A stretch of DNA of 64,000 nucleotides from Chryseobacterium sp. MYb264 (GTDB taxonomy: Bacteria > Bacteroidota > Bacteroidia > Flavobacteriales > Weeksellaceae). The notes beneath the pieces were generated by a model that did no database searches, had not been told where the DNA came from, and saw nothing but the letters and a program-made list of their open reading frames with translations. The stretch's first letter is position 1; each line of letters begins with the position of its first letter. Below are positions 7,825-18,400 of this stretch, in pieces. The translations under genes and the position numbers were made by a program. Where the stretch lies: contig NZ_CP142422.1 of assembly GCF_035974275.1 (NCBI RefSeq), forward strand, positions 2,108,001-2,172,000, given 5' to 3'.

Positions 7825-9408
7825 CTAAGGAATAGAAATTGAGTTTTGAACCTCAAATTCCTCCGCCGCTGAGAATTGATTGCCGTACATATCCGTCGCT
7901 CTTACCTCAACTTTGTGTTTTCCCAGTGTTAATTTATTTCCAAATCCTCCTTCCCAGATGTGTTTAGATATTTCAGGGTTGGAAGGTCTTCTGCCCGGGA
8001 ACAGATTTTTTGTAGAATCCCATTTGAATACAGACAGAGCAAAATTCGGGTCAATGGTTTCGTTATAATTCATTTCTTCCCATTTTCCACCGTCTATTCT
8101 GTATTCAACTTTGTCTTTTTTGCTTCCCATAAAGAAATTCGCCAATACTTTAGCCGAAGTTTTTGATGGATAAGGAATGACTTTCGGAACATACAATTTG
8201 ATCTGATAATCTTCCGGTTTTCCCGCTGTTTTATAAGAAACTTTATACTGATTATCATTAAAACTGATGAAAGAATATCCTTTCGCAGTTCCATCTCTCA
8301 TGGTAGAAGTCGGCAATCCTGCGTCGTCTGCAGTTCCGGACCACCAGTCGCCACAAGTAGTTCCTACGTTATATTCATGAAGATCTTTAGCACCATTCCA
8401 TCCTGCTTTTTTTCCGTAGAAAATCTGCTGCTGAATGTGTGTATGAGCTGATAATAACAATGCATTCGGGAACGGACTTAAAAAATCGAATAATTTCTGA
8501 CGATCTGCATTTCTGAAATTATCTTCATTCGTATGCTCCAACGGAATATGGAAAGAAACCACGATCAGTTTATTTTTATCAACTAATTTCAAATCGTTTT
8601 CGATAAACTGCAACTGATCTTCACGGAAACCACCCCAATACCCTTTTCCATCTCTCGGATCGGGATACAAAATATCATCTAAAACGATGAAGTGAACATT
8701 TCCATAATTAAAAGAATAATTTGCAGGACCGAAAGTTGCTTCAAAAGTTTCATCAGACAGATAATCTTCTTTAGCATCATAATTCATGTCGTGATTTCCC
8801 ATCACATTATACCAAGGCAACCCGATTTCTTTCATTACATCAGCATAAGGTTTTTGAAGGCTTAAATTATCTCCCACCAAATCACCCAGCGTAATTCCGA
8901 AAACGGTATTTTTCTTAGTGGTTTTTACTTCATTTACAATCGCTCTTCTGAAATAATCCAACTGCTTTTCCGTGTAAGGTTGCGGATCTCCGAAAACCAG
9001 AATATCGAAGTTTTTATTTTCGTTTTGTTTATGTAAAGCAAAATTCACTTCTTTCGGAAGCTCACCCGTTGGCGCAGTTCCTTTATATTTAAAATCTGCC
9101 GGAGAACCTTTTGGCTTATACTGATAATAATATTGAGGCAAATTATTTCCGTTCAATGCCACCTGATAACCTGAAGGTTTGATTACAAAAACCGTTTGTC
9201 CATCTTGGATTGGTAAGCTGTATCTTCCGTTTTTATCCGTTAAAACCACTTGCGCACCGTTGGAAACTGCCACACCCTCAATTCCTTTTTCAGGGTTTTC
9301 TTTTTTCTGATTTTTATTAAGATCTTCAAAAACATAGCCCGAAACTGAAGCTTGAGAAAAAGCCATCGCCGAAATCAATAAGCCTGGCATTAAAAATTTT
9401 ATATTCAT
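7825..9408 (-). CDS. Secreted calcineurin-like phosphoesterase with N- and C-terminal accessory domains
   Basis: 527 residues with a signal peptide (cleavage near Ala17-Phe-Ser). Residues about 20-125 form a Cna-B/carboxypeptidase-regulatory-like beta domain (SVSGYVFEDLNKN). The metallophosphoesterase core follows, with metal ligands in GDPQ (Asp141), GDLVGD (Asp176), GNHD (Asn205-His206), SFHIP (His287) and SAHTH (His322, His324). The C-terminal 150 residues form the beta domain usual in this Bacteroidota subgroup. It hydrolyses phosphoesters in the periplasm or at the surface; the substrate is unknown. It lies 46 bases behind susD, so it probably acts on what the SusC/D pair imports. Confidence 0.9.
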   Translation of the reverse strand: MNIKFLMPGLLISAMAFSQASVSGYVFEDLNKNQKKENPEKGIEGVAVSNGAQVVLTDKNGRYSLPIQDGQTVFVIKPSGYQVALNGNNLPQYYYQYKPKGSPADFKYKGTAPTGELPKEVNFALHKQNENKNFDILVFGDPQPYTEKQLDYFRRAIVNEVKTTKKNTVFGITLGDLVGDNLSLQKPYADVMKEIGLPWYNVMGNHDMNYDAKEDYLSDETFEATFGPANYSFNYGNVHFIVLDDILYPDPRDGKGYWGGFREDQLQFIENDLKLVDKNKLIVVSFHIPLEHTNEDNFRNADRQKLFDFLSPFPNALLLSAHTHIQQQIFYGKKAGWNGAKDLHEYNVGTTCGDWWSGTADDAGLPTSTMRDGTAKGYSFISFNDNQYKVSYKTAGKPEDYQIKLYVPKVIPYPSKTSAKVLANFFMGSKKDKVEYRIDGGKWEEMNYNETIDPNFALSVFKWDSTKNLFPGRRPSNPEISKHIWEGGFGNKLTLGKHKVEVRATDMYGNQFSAAEEFEVQNSISIP

Positions 9409-9454
9409 GTTGATTTTTTAAATAATTAATATTAAATGGTTTAGAAATTCAGCA

Positions 9455-10903
9455 TTACTGATTCCACCACATTTTTGTATTGATGTTGTCACCACCCATA
9501 TTTTGAGAAGCCGTGACATAATTATCATAATTCTGAACCTTGGTTACGGTTGGATAAGGCATTCTTTGAGGCATTTTAGCGTCATTCATCAAGCCTCCGT
9601 TATTTGGCAACACAGGGAAACCACTTCTTCTCTGCTCGTACCATTGCTGATGATCTACAAAGAAAAGCGCCACATATTTCTGAAGCATAATTCTTTCCAG
9701 CGTATTATTGTAAGCCACTTTAGGATTTGTGAAATAGTTTGCAGGAAATGTCGCTCCCCATTGTTCTACAGTTGCTTTTACTCCATTTTCATAGAAATTC
9801 TGAGCGCTTCCTGTAATAATTCCTTTATAAGCTAATTCCGCAAGAATAAACTGAAGTTCGGCATACGGCATCACCAAAATTTTCAATGGAGCTTTTGCTA
9901 AATTCTGATTTAAATTAGACGGCTGATAATCGAAACTTGTTCCTAAAGCATATCCTGAAGGCGCACCTTTGTAACCAATATTGGCATTTCCGGGAATTGA
10001 TTTTGCCTGTGTGAAGAACAAACTCAATCTAGGATCATTATTATCGACCAAAGTCTGCGTAAAGAAACCTCCCGAAGCCCTATAAGCTGTAAAATCCTGA
10101 GGTCTGGCAATCGGTGGCAATAACGGCGCAACTCCTGAAATATCCAATGTTGCTCCATCGCCATTATTCTGAAAAATCGGGTGACCCGTGGGATCGTTTA
10201 CAATTTCATTAATTCTTTCATTAACATTCACTTCCCCATTTTTCTTTAAAATTCTTGTTAGCAATCTCAATGAAAGAGAATTACAGAATTTTTTCCACTT
10301 TACAATTCCTGCGGTACTGGCGTTTGCCTGAAAGAAAATATCGCTTTCACTTAATGTTTTTGTGGTGTCGAAAAGGGTGTTTGCTTCTTTCAAATCATCC
10401 AAAAGAAACAGATAAATATCTTTTTGCTTATCATATTTCGGTCTCATGATGCCTTCTTCAAGACGCAAAGCTTCCGTCATCGGAACATCACCGAATGCAT
10501 CGGTAAGGTTTGCCATGATCCAGGCATTCAAAACCTTGGAAATAGCCAGATAATTGTTATTATTCTCTTTTTTCGCTGCTTCGTTTAGTTCTTTTACCTG
10601 TTTAAGCCATTTATAACTGGTATTCCAATATCCGTTTCCTGTGCTTTCTGTAAGGTAATAACGGCTTACCGTGGCTCCTTCATTAGGAAAAGGAAGCGCC
10701 ACCTGCATAATATCAAAAGTGAAATCATCTGCCCTATTGTATCCATAAGATCCCATTTCATACTGAATCGGCACCAAAAAACTTCCCACAGAAGGTTCTT
10801 TTATTTTACTGGTATCTGTGTTGATCTCTTCAAAGCTTCGCTCACAAGAATTAAAGCTGAAAACTGAAAGCGCAATAATGGTTGATAAAAATATTTTTTT
10901 CAT
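9455..10903 (-). CDS. SusD/RagB-like outer-membrane lipoprotein
   Basis: 482 residues with a lipoprotein signal (SVFSFNSCERSFEEIN, Cys 20). The sequence follows the SusD-like subgroup 2 pattern: FEEINTDTSKIKEPS at the start, AWIMANLTDAFGDVPMTEAL in the TPR-like region, KWKKFCNSLSLRLLTRI, and a C-terminal QQWYEQRRSGFPVL. SusD proteins sit on the outer face as a lid that captures ligands for the partner SusC barrel. It starts 7 bases after susC and is clearly in the same operon. This subgroup is often linked to non-glycan substrates, which fits the phosphoesterase downstream, though the ligand is not shown. Confidence 0.92.
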   Translation of the reverse strand: MKKIFLSTIIALSVFSFNSCERSFEEINTDTSKIKEPSVGSFLVPIQYEMGSYGYNRADDFTFDIMQVALPFPNEGATVSRYYLTESTGNGYWNTSYKWLKQVKELNEAAKKENNNNYLAISKVLNAWIMANLTDAFGDVPMTEALRLEEGIMRPKYDKQKDIYLFLLDDLKEANTLFDTTKTLSESDIFFQANASTAGIVKWKKFCNSLSLRLLTRILKKNGEVNVNERINEIVNDPTGHPIFQNNGDGATLDISGVAPLLPPIARPQDFTAYRASGGFFTQTLVDNNDPRLSLFFTQAKSIPGNANIGYKGAPSGYALGTSFDYQPSNLNQNLAKAPLKILVMPYAELQFILAELAYKGIITGSAQNFYENGVKATVEQWGATFPANYFTNPKVAYNNTLERIMLQKYVALFFVDHQQWYEQRRSGFPVLPNNGGLMNDAKMPQRMPYPTVTKVQNYDNYVTASQNMGGDNINTKMWWNQ

Positions 10904-10910
10904 GATGATC

Positions 10911-13889
10911 TTAGAATTTTAAATTAACTTGAAAACCGACAGTTCTTGCCGATGGAAGCTGACCAATTTCAGCACCCGGCGTAATCGTAGAATCGTTTAG
11001 CGAGGCAACTTCAGGATCGAACATTGGGAATTTCGTCCACATCCAGAGGTTTTTACCGAAAACAGCTAACGTAAGCTCCGTTAATTTCAAAGGAGCGATT
11101 ACATCTTTCGAGAATGAATACGCAATTCTTGCATCTCTCAGCTTGATGAATGAAGTATCAAAAGTATTGGTTTCTATATTTGCTCTTCTGTAATAATCTG
11201 CATAATAAGCTGATAACCCTACCGCTTTGGTGTTCGGGCTGTAGGTTCCGTCTGCATTCTGAATTACACCTTCCCCAACGATCATTCCGTTTGGATTATC
11301 TCTTCCCATTAACGTATGCTCAAGCTTACCTTGCTCAGACATTTTGTGATGGGTTTGAGAATATGCCATTCCACCATATTGTCCATCAAAAGAGAAGCTG
11401 ATCTGCCAGTTTTTAATTTTAAAATCATTCTGGAAACCTGCTCTCCATTTCGGGAAAGCATTTCCTACTTTCTCTACTCTGTCGGGTCTTGCTGGAAGAC
11501 CTGTTGCCGGATCATAAACAACGTCTCCATTCCCATTTCTCACCAATTTAAATCCGTAAAGATCACCTAACGATCCGCCGACCATAGCATTGTAATATAA
11601 CACTCCGGCTACCGTTGAAATTGTATAATAATTCTCTCCTTTATATTCATCAGGAAGCGTAATAATCTTATTAGCATTCATAGACCAGTTAGCAGCAACA
11701 TTCCAAGTGAAATTCTTAGATTTAACAGGAATAGCGGAAAGCCCCATTTCAATTCCCTGGTTTCTGATTTTTCCTGCATTAATAAAACGACTGGAATATC
11801 CTGATTCTATTAAAGTGGTAACCGATAAAATTTCATCAACCGTTGTATTTTGATAGAATGTTGCATTGTAGCTTAATCTATTTTTAAGAAATGAAAAATC
11901 CATCCCGGCTTCAATATTCGTATTTTCCTGAGGTTTTAAATCTGGCGCAACATACGACGATGGCGTTGTAACAGAACCAATAAAATCACTTGGCGTATAA
12001 TACTTATCAATTTGATAAGGTGATGTTCCAAGACCAACTTTCGCCCAAGAGGCTCTTAATTTCCAATAATTAAAAGTAGGGTTTGATAGTTTAAACAAAT
12101 CCGAAAGAATAACACTTGTACTTACCGACGGATAGAAGAATGAACGGTTATTTTTTGAAAGTGTACTACTCCAGTCATTTCTTCCCGTCACATCCAAAAA
12201 CACCAAATTATCGTAATTAGCACTAATTAAACCATATACAGAGTTCATTTGCTGATCACGCGGCTTTGGAACTTTTGTAATTAAAGAAATGGCATTATTC
12301 AGACTGTAATCTCCCACCACTTTCAATCCTTCCGCACGGTAATCATTCATCACATATTCATTGTAACGAATACTGGCTCCGGCGTTGGCTGTAATATTAA
12401 ATTTGTTGAAATCTTTTTTATAGGTGAATAACAAATCATTATTAAATTCATTATTCCTTATATATTGTTCTCTGTAAAACCCTTTCAGGTAATTCGCAGA
12501 GCTGTAAGGTCTTTTTGTTGTTCTTTCCTCATCCAGCATTTCGATTCCTGATCTTAACATCAAACTGAAGTTTTTGCTAAAATCATACGTTGCCGAAATA
12601 TTTCCCGTGATCATTTTTTTCTGAACACCATTCAGCATTTGATAAGCAATTAAATAAGGATTATCAATAAAACTACTGAACGGGTGAATCTGGTCTACCT
12701 GATCCTGTCCCGGTTTCCAAAGAGGTTTGTACCAATTTAAATCCACATTCGGATTCTGGAAGATCATGAAATAGGAAATCGACTGGTTATTGTATCCCGT
12801 CGCAGGAAGGTTATCACTTTTCGTATTGGCGTAATTAAATTTGGTGGAAACTCTAAACTTATCCGTCACCTTATGATCCAATGAAAATGCGACATTAAAA
12901 CGGTCAAATCCCGTATTGGGCATCATCCATTTATTGTCTAAATACGTAAGAGAAGCTCTGAAACTCGTTTTATCGGTACTGCTTTCTACCGAAACGTTGT
13001 TGGAAGAAGTAACACCCGTTTCCCAAAAACCTTTGATATTATCAGTATAAGGTCTCCACAGCTGTCTCTCAGCGCTTTGACCTAAAAGATTAGGATCATA
13101 TTGAAAATAATACTGCCCGTTGAATTTCGGCCCGAAAGCACTACTGGTTCCTCCCGTACTTACTCCATCTGCAGAAGCTCCGTAAGAATAGAAAAATTCT
13201 CCGGCAGAATTTTTGGCCAACGTTCCCTGACCGTATTCATACTGATAATCCGGCCATTTTAATACAGAATCATAGCTTAATGAAGAGTTGAAGGAAACAC
13301 GAAGTCTTCCGTTTTTACCCTTTCCTGATTTTGTGGTTATCATTAAGGCTCCGTTCGCTGCTCTGGATCCATACAATGCAGCTGCGGAAGCTCCTTTTAG
13401 CACTGTTACCGATTCAATATCATCGGGGTTGATGCTGTTAAGACCATTTCCCAAGTCAATAGGAAGATCTCCTCCGGTTCCGGCGCCGTACGCTGCAGTT
13501 CCCGTTCCTGTGGTTGAATTACTCAATGGGACACCGTCTACAACGATAAGCGCGTAATTTCCGTCAAGGCTAAAGGATTTTTCTCCCCTTAAAGTAATTC
13601 TTGAAGAGCTTAATGGCCCTGCTCCTGCCGTTTGAATTTTTAATCCGGCAACACGGCCTTCAAGGCCCTGCGCCCAATTGTTATTCTGAATGTTTTCAAA
13701 AATCTCAGAATCTACTTTTTCAGCAACGTAACCAAGGGATTTATCTTGCCTTTTAATTCCCAAAGCTGTTACCACAACCTCATCAATGTTTTTAATAGTG
13801 TCTCTTTTAGCTTTCTGCTGAGCCGCCAGATTGACGCTGACTAATCCTAACAGCGACAAAACCAGCAACTTTTGTTTCTCTTTACGCAT
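10911..13889 (-). CDS. SusC/RagA-family TonB-dependent outer-membrane receptor
   Basis: 992 residues from the ATG at 13889 (MRKEKQKLLVLSLLGLVSVN); an in-frame TTG two codons earlier is less likely. Signal peptide, then a short N-terminus ending in the TonB-box region (IDEVVVTALGIKRQDKSLGY), the plug domain with DGVPLSN, SINPDDIESVTVLKGASAAA and LYGSRAANGALMITTKSG, and the 22-strand barrel ending in QVNLKF. It lacks the carboxypeptidase-like N-terminal extension found in many SusC proteins. It imports an unknown ligand using TonB energy together with the adjacent SusD. It is the first gene of the three-gene operon. Confidence 0.94.
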   Translation of the reverse strand: MRKEKQKLLVLSLLGLVSVNLAAQQKAKRDTIKNIDEVVVTALGIKRQDKSLGYVAEKVDSEIFENIQNNNWAQGLEGRVAGLKIQTAGAGPLSSSRITLRGEKSFSLDGNYALIVVDGVPLSNSTTGTGTAAYGAGTGGDLPIDLGNGLNSINPDDIESVTVLKGASAAALYGSRAANGALMITTKSGKGKNGRLRVSFNSSLSYDSVLKWPDYQYEYGQGTLAKNSAGEFFYSYGASADGVSTGGTSSAFGPKFNGQYYFQYDPNLLGQSAERQLWRPYTDNIKGFWETGVTSSNNVSVESSTDKTSFRASLTYLDNKWMMPNTGFDRFNVAFSLDHKVTDKFRVSTKFNYANTKSDNLPATGYNNQSISYFMIFQNPNVDLNWYKPLWKPGQDQVDQIHPFSSFIDNPYLIAYQMLNGVQKKMITGNISATYDFSKNFSLMLRSGIEMLDEERTTKRPYSSANYLKGFYREQYIRNNEFNNDLLFTYKKDFNKFNITANAGASIRYNEYVMNDYRAEGLKVVGDYSLNNAISLITKVPKPRDQQMNSVYGLISANYDNLVFLDVTGRNDWSSTLSKNNRSFFYPSVSTSVILSDLFKLSNPTFNYWKLRASWAKVGLGTSPYQIDKYYTPSDFIGSVTTPSSYVAPDLKPQENTNIEAGMDFSFLKNRLSYNATFYQNTTVDEILSVTTLIESGYSSRFINAGKIRNQGIEMGLSAIPVKSKNFTWNVAANWSMNANKIITLPDEYKGENYYTISTVAGVLYYNAMVGGSLGDLYGFKLVRNGNGDVVYDPATGLPARPDRVEKVGNAFPKWRAGFQNDFKIKNWQISFSFDGQYGGMAYSQTHHKMSEQGKLEHTLMGRDNPNGMIVGEGVIQNADGTYSPNTKAVGLSAYYADYYRRANIETNTFDTSFIKLRDARIAYSFSKDVIAPLKLTELTLAVFGKNLWMWTKFPMFDPEVASLNDSTITPGAEIGQLPSARTVGFQVNLKF

Positions 13890-13905
13890 ATCCAATTTGT
13901 TTGCG

Positions 13906-13913
13906 CAAAATTA
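13906..13913 (-). promoter_or_regulatory. -7 box upstream of susC
   Basis: The minus strand reads TAATTTTG, a perfect TAnnTTTG, only about 17 bases before the susC ATG, implying a very short leader. No TTG -33 element is obvious, which often means activator dependence. Confidence 0.4.
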
Positions 13914-14229
13914 AAACGACATTATGATTACGGTTTTAACATCATATTAATATTTATTAAATAATTATTAAACGACATATTAATTTATTATCAACTAAAT
14001 CACATACATATATGGTTAACAATAGGTTAAAACAATTAAGCATTTTTAATACAAATGATTAATATTATTTACCTAACTTTATCATCCGGCTATTGTTAAA
14101 TACCACATTTACAAGTCAAATGAATATATTTCAAATGGTTAACATTTAACCTAACACCTATTTTTACATATATTCAAGAAATTGAATTAATTCTAAAATC
14201 ATTCACCGAATTAATCGGTAGAAGAAAAA

Positions 14230-14440
14230 TATTTTTCTTTTGTCTTAACACAAAAGAAACAAAAAGTCAAGACTTGGAAACTGAATGCTAAAAATTAAAA
14301 GTCAATCCTAAAATTCCCAGAACTTGCGCGAATTCAAAGTTTCTTCTTCGATTCTAAATTTGTCTCGCGCTTCGAAGAGTGGGAATTTTTTAACGGATTA
14401 ATTTTTAATTTTCTTAACGCTTCATTTTCCAAAGTCATTT
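14230..14440 (+). repeat. About 210-bp dispersed intergenic repeat, copy 1
   Basis: This stretch matches 58350-58555 in the same orientation. Shared blocks include ACAAAAGAAACAAAAA, TCAAGACTTGGAAA, ATGCTAAAAAT, CTTGYGCGAATTCA and CTTCGATT-TAAATTTGTC, with scattered changes and small gaps. There is no ORF. It fills most of the 626-base gap between susC and the GDPD gene; the rest (13914-14229) is AT-rich DNA in which I see nothing. Confidence 0.7.
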
Positions 14441-14449
14441 TAATTTTCA

Positions 14450-14488
14450 GAAAAGAAAAAAGTTTGCCTCAAAAAGAGACAAACTTTA
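14450..14488 (-). terminator. Terminator of the GDPD gene
   Basis: Stem AGTTTGCCTC / GAGACAAACT with one mismatch and a 5-base loop. The minus strand continues TTTTTTCTTTT, about 30 bases after the stop. Confidence 0.8.
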
Positions 14489-14515
14489 AAAAGAATAATA
14501 TAAAAGACGTATTTG

Positions 14516-15262
14516 TTATTTTCCTTTTAACTGATCAGGAATATTAGTTGTAATAAATGCTATTCCTTGTTTTTTCAGTTCTTCATATACCGCAGGATCA
14601 TTTACCGTCCATGCATTGGTGATTAAACCAAGCGCTTTAGCATCAGTAATCCAAGTCGGATTTTTCTGGAAAACGCTGTAGTGATAGTCTAAACCATCCA
14701 ATCCTTCATTTTTAATCTGCTCAGGAGACAACTCACCATTTAAGTATTGTACTTTATATTTCGGTTCTGTTTTTTTAATTTCCTTACAAACATTCAAACT
14801 GAAAGAAATAAATTGAGTTTGGGCATCCAGCTTCATATCTTTCACCATTTTAATGGTTTTCTGAACAATTTCATTTTCCAGCTCTTTTGTTTTAGCTGGC
14901 TTTATTTCGATGATTAATTGTAAAGCCGCATCTTTTTTTCCTTGCTTTAAATAATCTTTCAGTGTAGGAAATTTTTCTCCGTTCGACAATTTATCTTTTT
15001 CCAGCGTTTTGAAAGTTTCGTCAGAAATTTCTAATTTTCCGTGGTGCTCATCATGGTTAATTACCAAAACTCCGTCCTTCGTCATTCTCACATCAAATTC
15101 AGATCCGTAGATTCCTAATTTCTGAGCATTTTCTAACGACTTGATCGAGTTTTCCGTGGTCGCGGGCTGCGACTGGAAATAACCTCTGTGCGCGATAATC
15201 TGGGTTTGTGCCTTCATTGCAACTGTACTTAAAACTGCTAACCCTAAGATAAAATTTTTCAT
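14516..15262 (-). CDS. Secreted glycerophosphodiester phosphodiesterase
   Basis: 248 residues with a signal peptide ending near MKAQTQ. GDPD motifs: IIAHRGY (His25), TTENSI (Glu37), GSEFDVRMTKDGVLVINHD (Glu55, Asp57, His70) and the late IIEIKP and AWTVND strands, matching the Glu/Asp calcium site and His acid/base pair of the family. It cleaves glycerophosphodiesters such as glycerophosphocholine to glycerol-3-phosphate and an alcohol. Placed between an Oar-like receptor and a SusC/D-phosphoesterase operon on the same strand, it supports a phosphodiester-scavenging role for this region. Confidence 0.92.
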   Translation of the reverse strand: MKNFILGLAVLSTVAMKAQTQIIAHRGYFQSQPATTENSIKSLENAQKLGIYGSEFDVRMTKDGVLVINHDEHHGKLEISDETFKTLEKDKLSNGEKFPTLKDYLKQGKKDAALQLIIEIKPAKTKELENEIVQKTIKMVKDMKLDAQTQFISFSLNVCKEIKKTEPKYKVQYLNGELSPEQIKNEGLDGLDYHYSVFQKNPTWITDAKALGLITNAWTVNDPAVYEELKKQGIAFITTNIPDQLKGK

Positions 15263-15328
15263 AATATAAATTAGATATTTAAATTAAAAGTCTTTCAACT
15301 TTCAGATAAAGGTAATTAAATTAATGGG

Positions 15329-15420
15329 AATGGTGAATTTTGCTCTGTTAACGAGATGTCAATTATGAATTTATTTATAAAGTTTTAAAATTCACTATTG
15401 ACGTGAGATCATTCACCATC
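15329..15420. repeat. Short dispersed repeat downstream of the Oar-like gene
   Basis: AATGGTGAATTTTGCT (15329-15344) is the exact reverse complement of 18875-18890 on the other side of the receptor gene. The further part ACTATTGACGTGAG has a counterpart ACTATTGACCATTG in that copy. The stretch is also internally palindromic, since ATTCACCAT recurs near 15413. Confidence 0.55.
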
Positions 15421-15436
15421 CACATTTTCCCAATTT

Positions 15437-18400
15437 TTAGAACGAATATTTCGCTCCGATTTGAATCTGATAAGGATTTCCAGACAATGGTTCCAAACCA
15501 TTCGTATTTCTTACATATTCAAACTGTTTTGTATCGGTATTGAATTTAGTTGCTCTGTAAAGCGCCATATTTCCGTACGATTTATTCACGCCCCATTCTT
15601 TATTCAACAAATTGGCTACGTTGAAAATATCTACAGAAAGTTCAAAAGCTCCAATTTTATCAAACTTGATTTTCTTAGCAACACGAACGTCCCAAACTCC
15701 GTAGAATCCGTTTTTACCGCCATTTCTTTCCGCAATATTGTTATTGTATTTGGTGATATAATCTTTCAGTGCTTTACCAACTTCCGGATCATCTACTAAA
15801 GATTGGGTAAGATTCGGGAAAATATACGCCAGATCATTAGAATCAACGAAATCTCCGTTAATATTTCCTCCAGCCGTTACAGAGAAACGTGTTCCTCCAA
15901 TTCCTGAATATCTTAAACCTAACGTAAATCCTGCAATCGTAGGCGAGTTACCATAAAGAACCACTTTATTTCTAAACTGATTATCGGAATAGGTCATTCT
16001 CAAATCTCTCGGATCACTTTGGACTAAAGTAGACAATGTTGCGGTATTGGCCACGTTCCCATTATAAGAGGTGTTATCTTTGATGTCCGACCATGTATAG
16101 CTTGCTGTAATTTCCCCGTCTTTCCAGTAACGATAGCTGGTATCCAAAACGAACGAAAACTGGTTAACCTTACCATCGCTCGCCAATTCCAGGACTCTAC
16201 CGAAGTTTTTATTAATTCTTCCATCTTTCCAGTTAAGTGTCACTGTATTATTGGCATTATTGGTAATACCACTTTCCGGCACAAAAACACCTCTTCCCCC
16301 TTCATTAGCTAAAGTGATAAATGGAGTTGTCACCATATTTCTATCATAATAGAAATAGTTATTTCTTCCTAATGCCATATACCCTGCAATTCCTGCTCTG
16401 AATCTTTCATTAAAGAAGTGGGTATAAGAGAAGTTTGCTTTATACACGATAGGAATTTTAGCATCTTTACCGGTATAATTAATGGTTGGAAGCTGATACT
16501 GCGCCAAAGAAGGAACCGAAGCATAATCGTTTCTATAGCTGATAAAATCTGGTGTAAGGCCAATTTGGGAAGGATTTACGTCCACGGTTGCCAGATGTTT
16601 TCCATCGAACACTAAATTATTAATAACCATATAATTATTGATATCTGAAGAGAAAATACCTGCCCCGAATTTCAGGAAGTCTTTGTTTCCTTCATTCACA
16701 TTCCACTCAAACTGGAATCTTGGCTGAATCACGAAAGATTTAATCTTATAATCTGTACGGATACCCATTTCATCATATAACTTCTGGTTGAACTCCGCTT
16801 TCGGATAGCCTCCGTAATCCAATCTCAAACCTCCCATAAAGTCAAGACCTTTGGCGATTTTAGTCTGAAACTGTCCATAAACCCCGATATTCCAGATGGC
16901 TGATTTTACAGAAGGATCATCCATTAAAGGAACTTCTCGGTAATATCTGTTGGAAACCAGATTATTAAAGGCATCCATTCCTTGATAATGGAATCTCCCG
17001 TTCACCTCACTTCCGTAAACCGACCTTGCTTTAGTATACATTAAGTCGGCTCCGAAGGTATATTTCACTTTATCGGTATTATAATATAAATTGTCTACAA
17101 CCTGAAAAACATTATTTCTGAAACTTTCCTGCCCGAAACGGTGCCCCCCGATCTGGATACTTGTTGTTTTTGTACTTCCGTCATAAATCTTCGAAGCTAC
17201 CCCTTCCACAATGGCTCTCGGAACCGGATGTCCCAGTTCATCATTCTGGTAGCTGTCCTGAAATGTATAAAGATACTGAGCTTTTAATTCGTTGGTAAGG
17301 TTAGGTTTCAGATTAGATCTTAAAGTTAATAACAAACTGTTGTCTAAATTTTTATCATTTCCATAAGATTCAAAGAAATTGATAGCGGTGTTGTCACCTA
17401 AACCATTCTTGTTTAAATCATAGGTAAAGTTATTTCTTAATGTCAATAAATGTTTGTTATTAATCTGCCAGTCCAAACGTAAAAATCCGGCATCAGAATT
17501 CCTTACCTTATCAAAAGTTCCGAATTGCGGAGAATTTCCCACGCCATATTTAGCTCTTGCAATATCTAAAAACTGGTTTAATGTCTGGTTGGTAATATTA
17601 AATCTTGCTTCATCTTCATTCGATCTGACATCTGCAATAATTAAAGGTCTTGAATCCAGCTGATGATCCCACGCTACAAAGAAGTGTAGTTTATTTTTAA
17701 TAATGGGACCTCCCAATGAAAAACCAAACTGGGACGTTGAGAAATCATTCTGTCTCTTATTTCCACGAATATCATAAGGACTCGAAAGCCAGTTGGTTCT
17801 TAAATATTCCCAGGCACTTCCCGAAAACTTATTGGTTCCGGACTTCGTTACTGCACTTACCGTACCACCACCGCTTCTTCCCAGCGTAACGTCGTATTGG
17901 TTGGTGGTAATTTTAAATTCTCGAACCGCCTCAATAGAGATAGAAAAAGGAGCTCCGCTTCGGCTTGTGGTAGAACCTGCGGACGTAGGATTTTTCGCCG
18001 TCATCCCGTCTATTGTAAAATTGGTGGAAGATCCCAACTGTCCAGATAAATTTCCCCCTTTTCCACTCAGTGGAGAAAGCTCGGTAAGGTTATTGAAATT
18101 TCTTCCGTTCACCGGTAGAATTCCGATATTTTTTGCGGTTATAGCTGTTGCTGCTCCTAAATTACCGATCTTATTTTTTAGATTTCCGGTAATAACTACT
18201 TCTTCTATTCTCTTTTCCTTGTTGTCACCTAAATTAAGGTTTACCGTTACCTGATCACCAAAATTAACATTGTACCCTTCCTTTTTTTCATCATTGACAA
18301 TAACCGTATACGGTCCACCCAAAGGAATTTCTTTGAAAATATACTCTCCTTTCGAATTGGTTTCCGTTTCTGTTTTGAATCCTGTAGATTCATTCACAAT

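Noticed and set aside
17793..18254. 153-codon ORF antisense to the Oar-like receptor
   Set aside because: Shadow of the plug-domain codons; no independent start signals.
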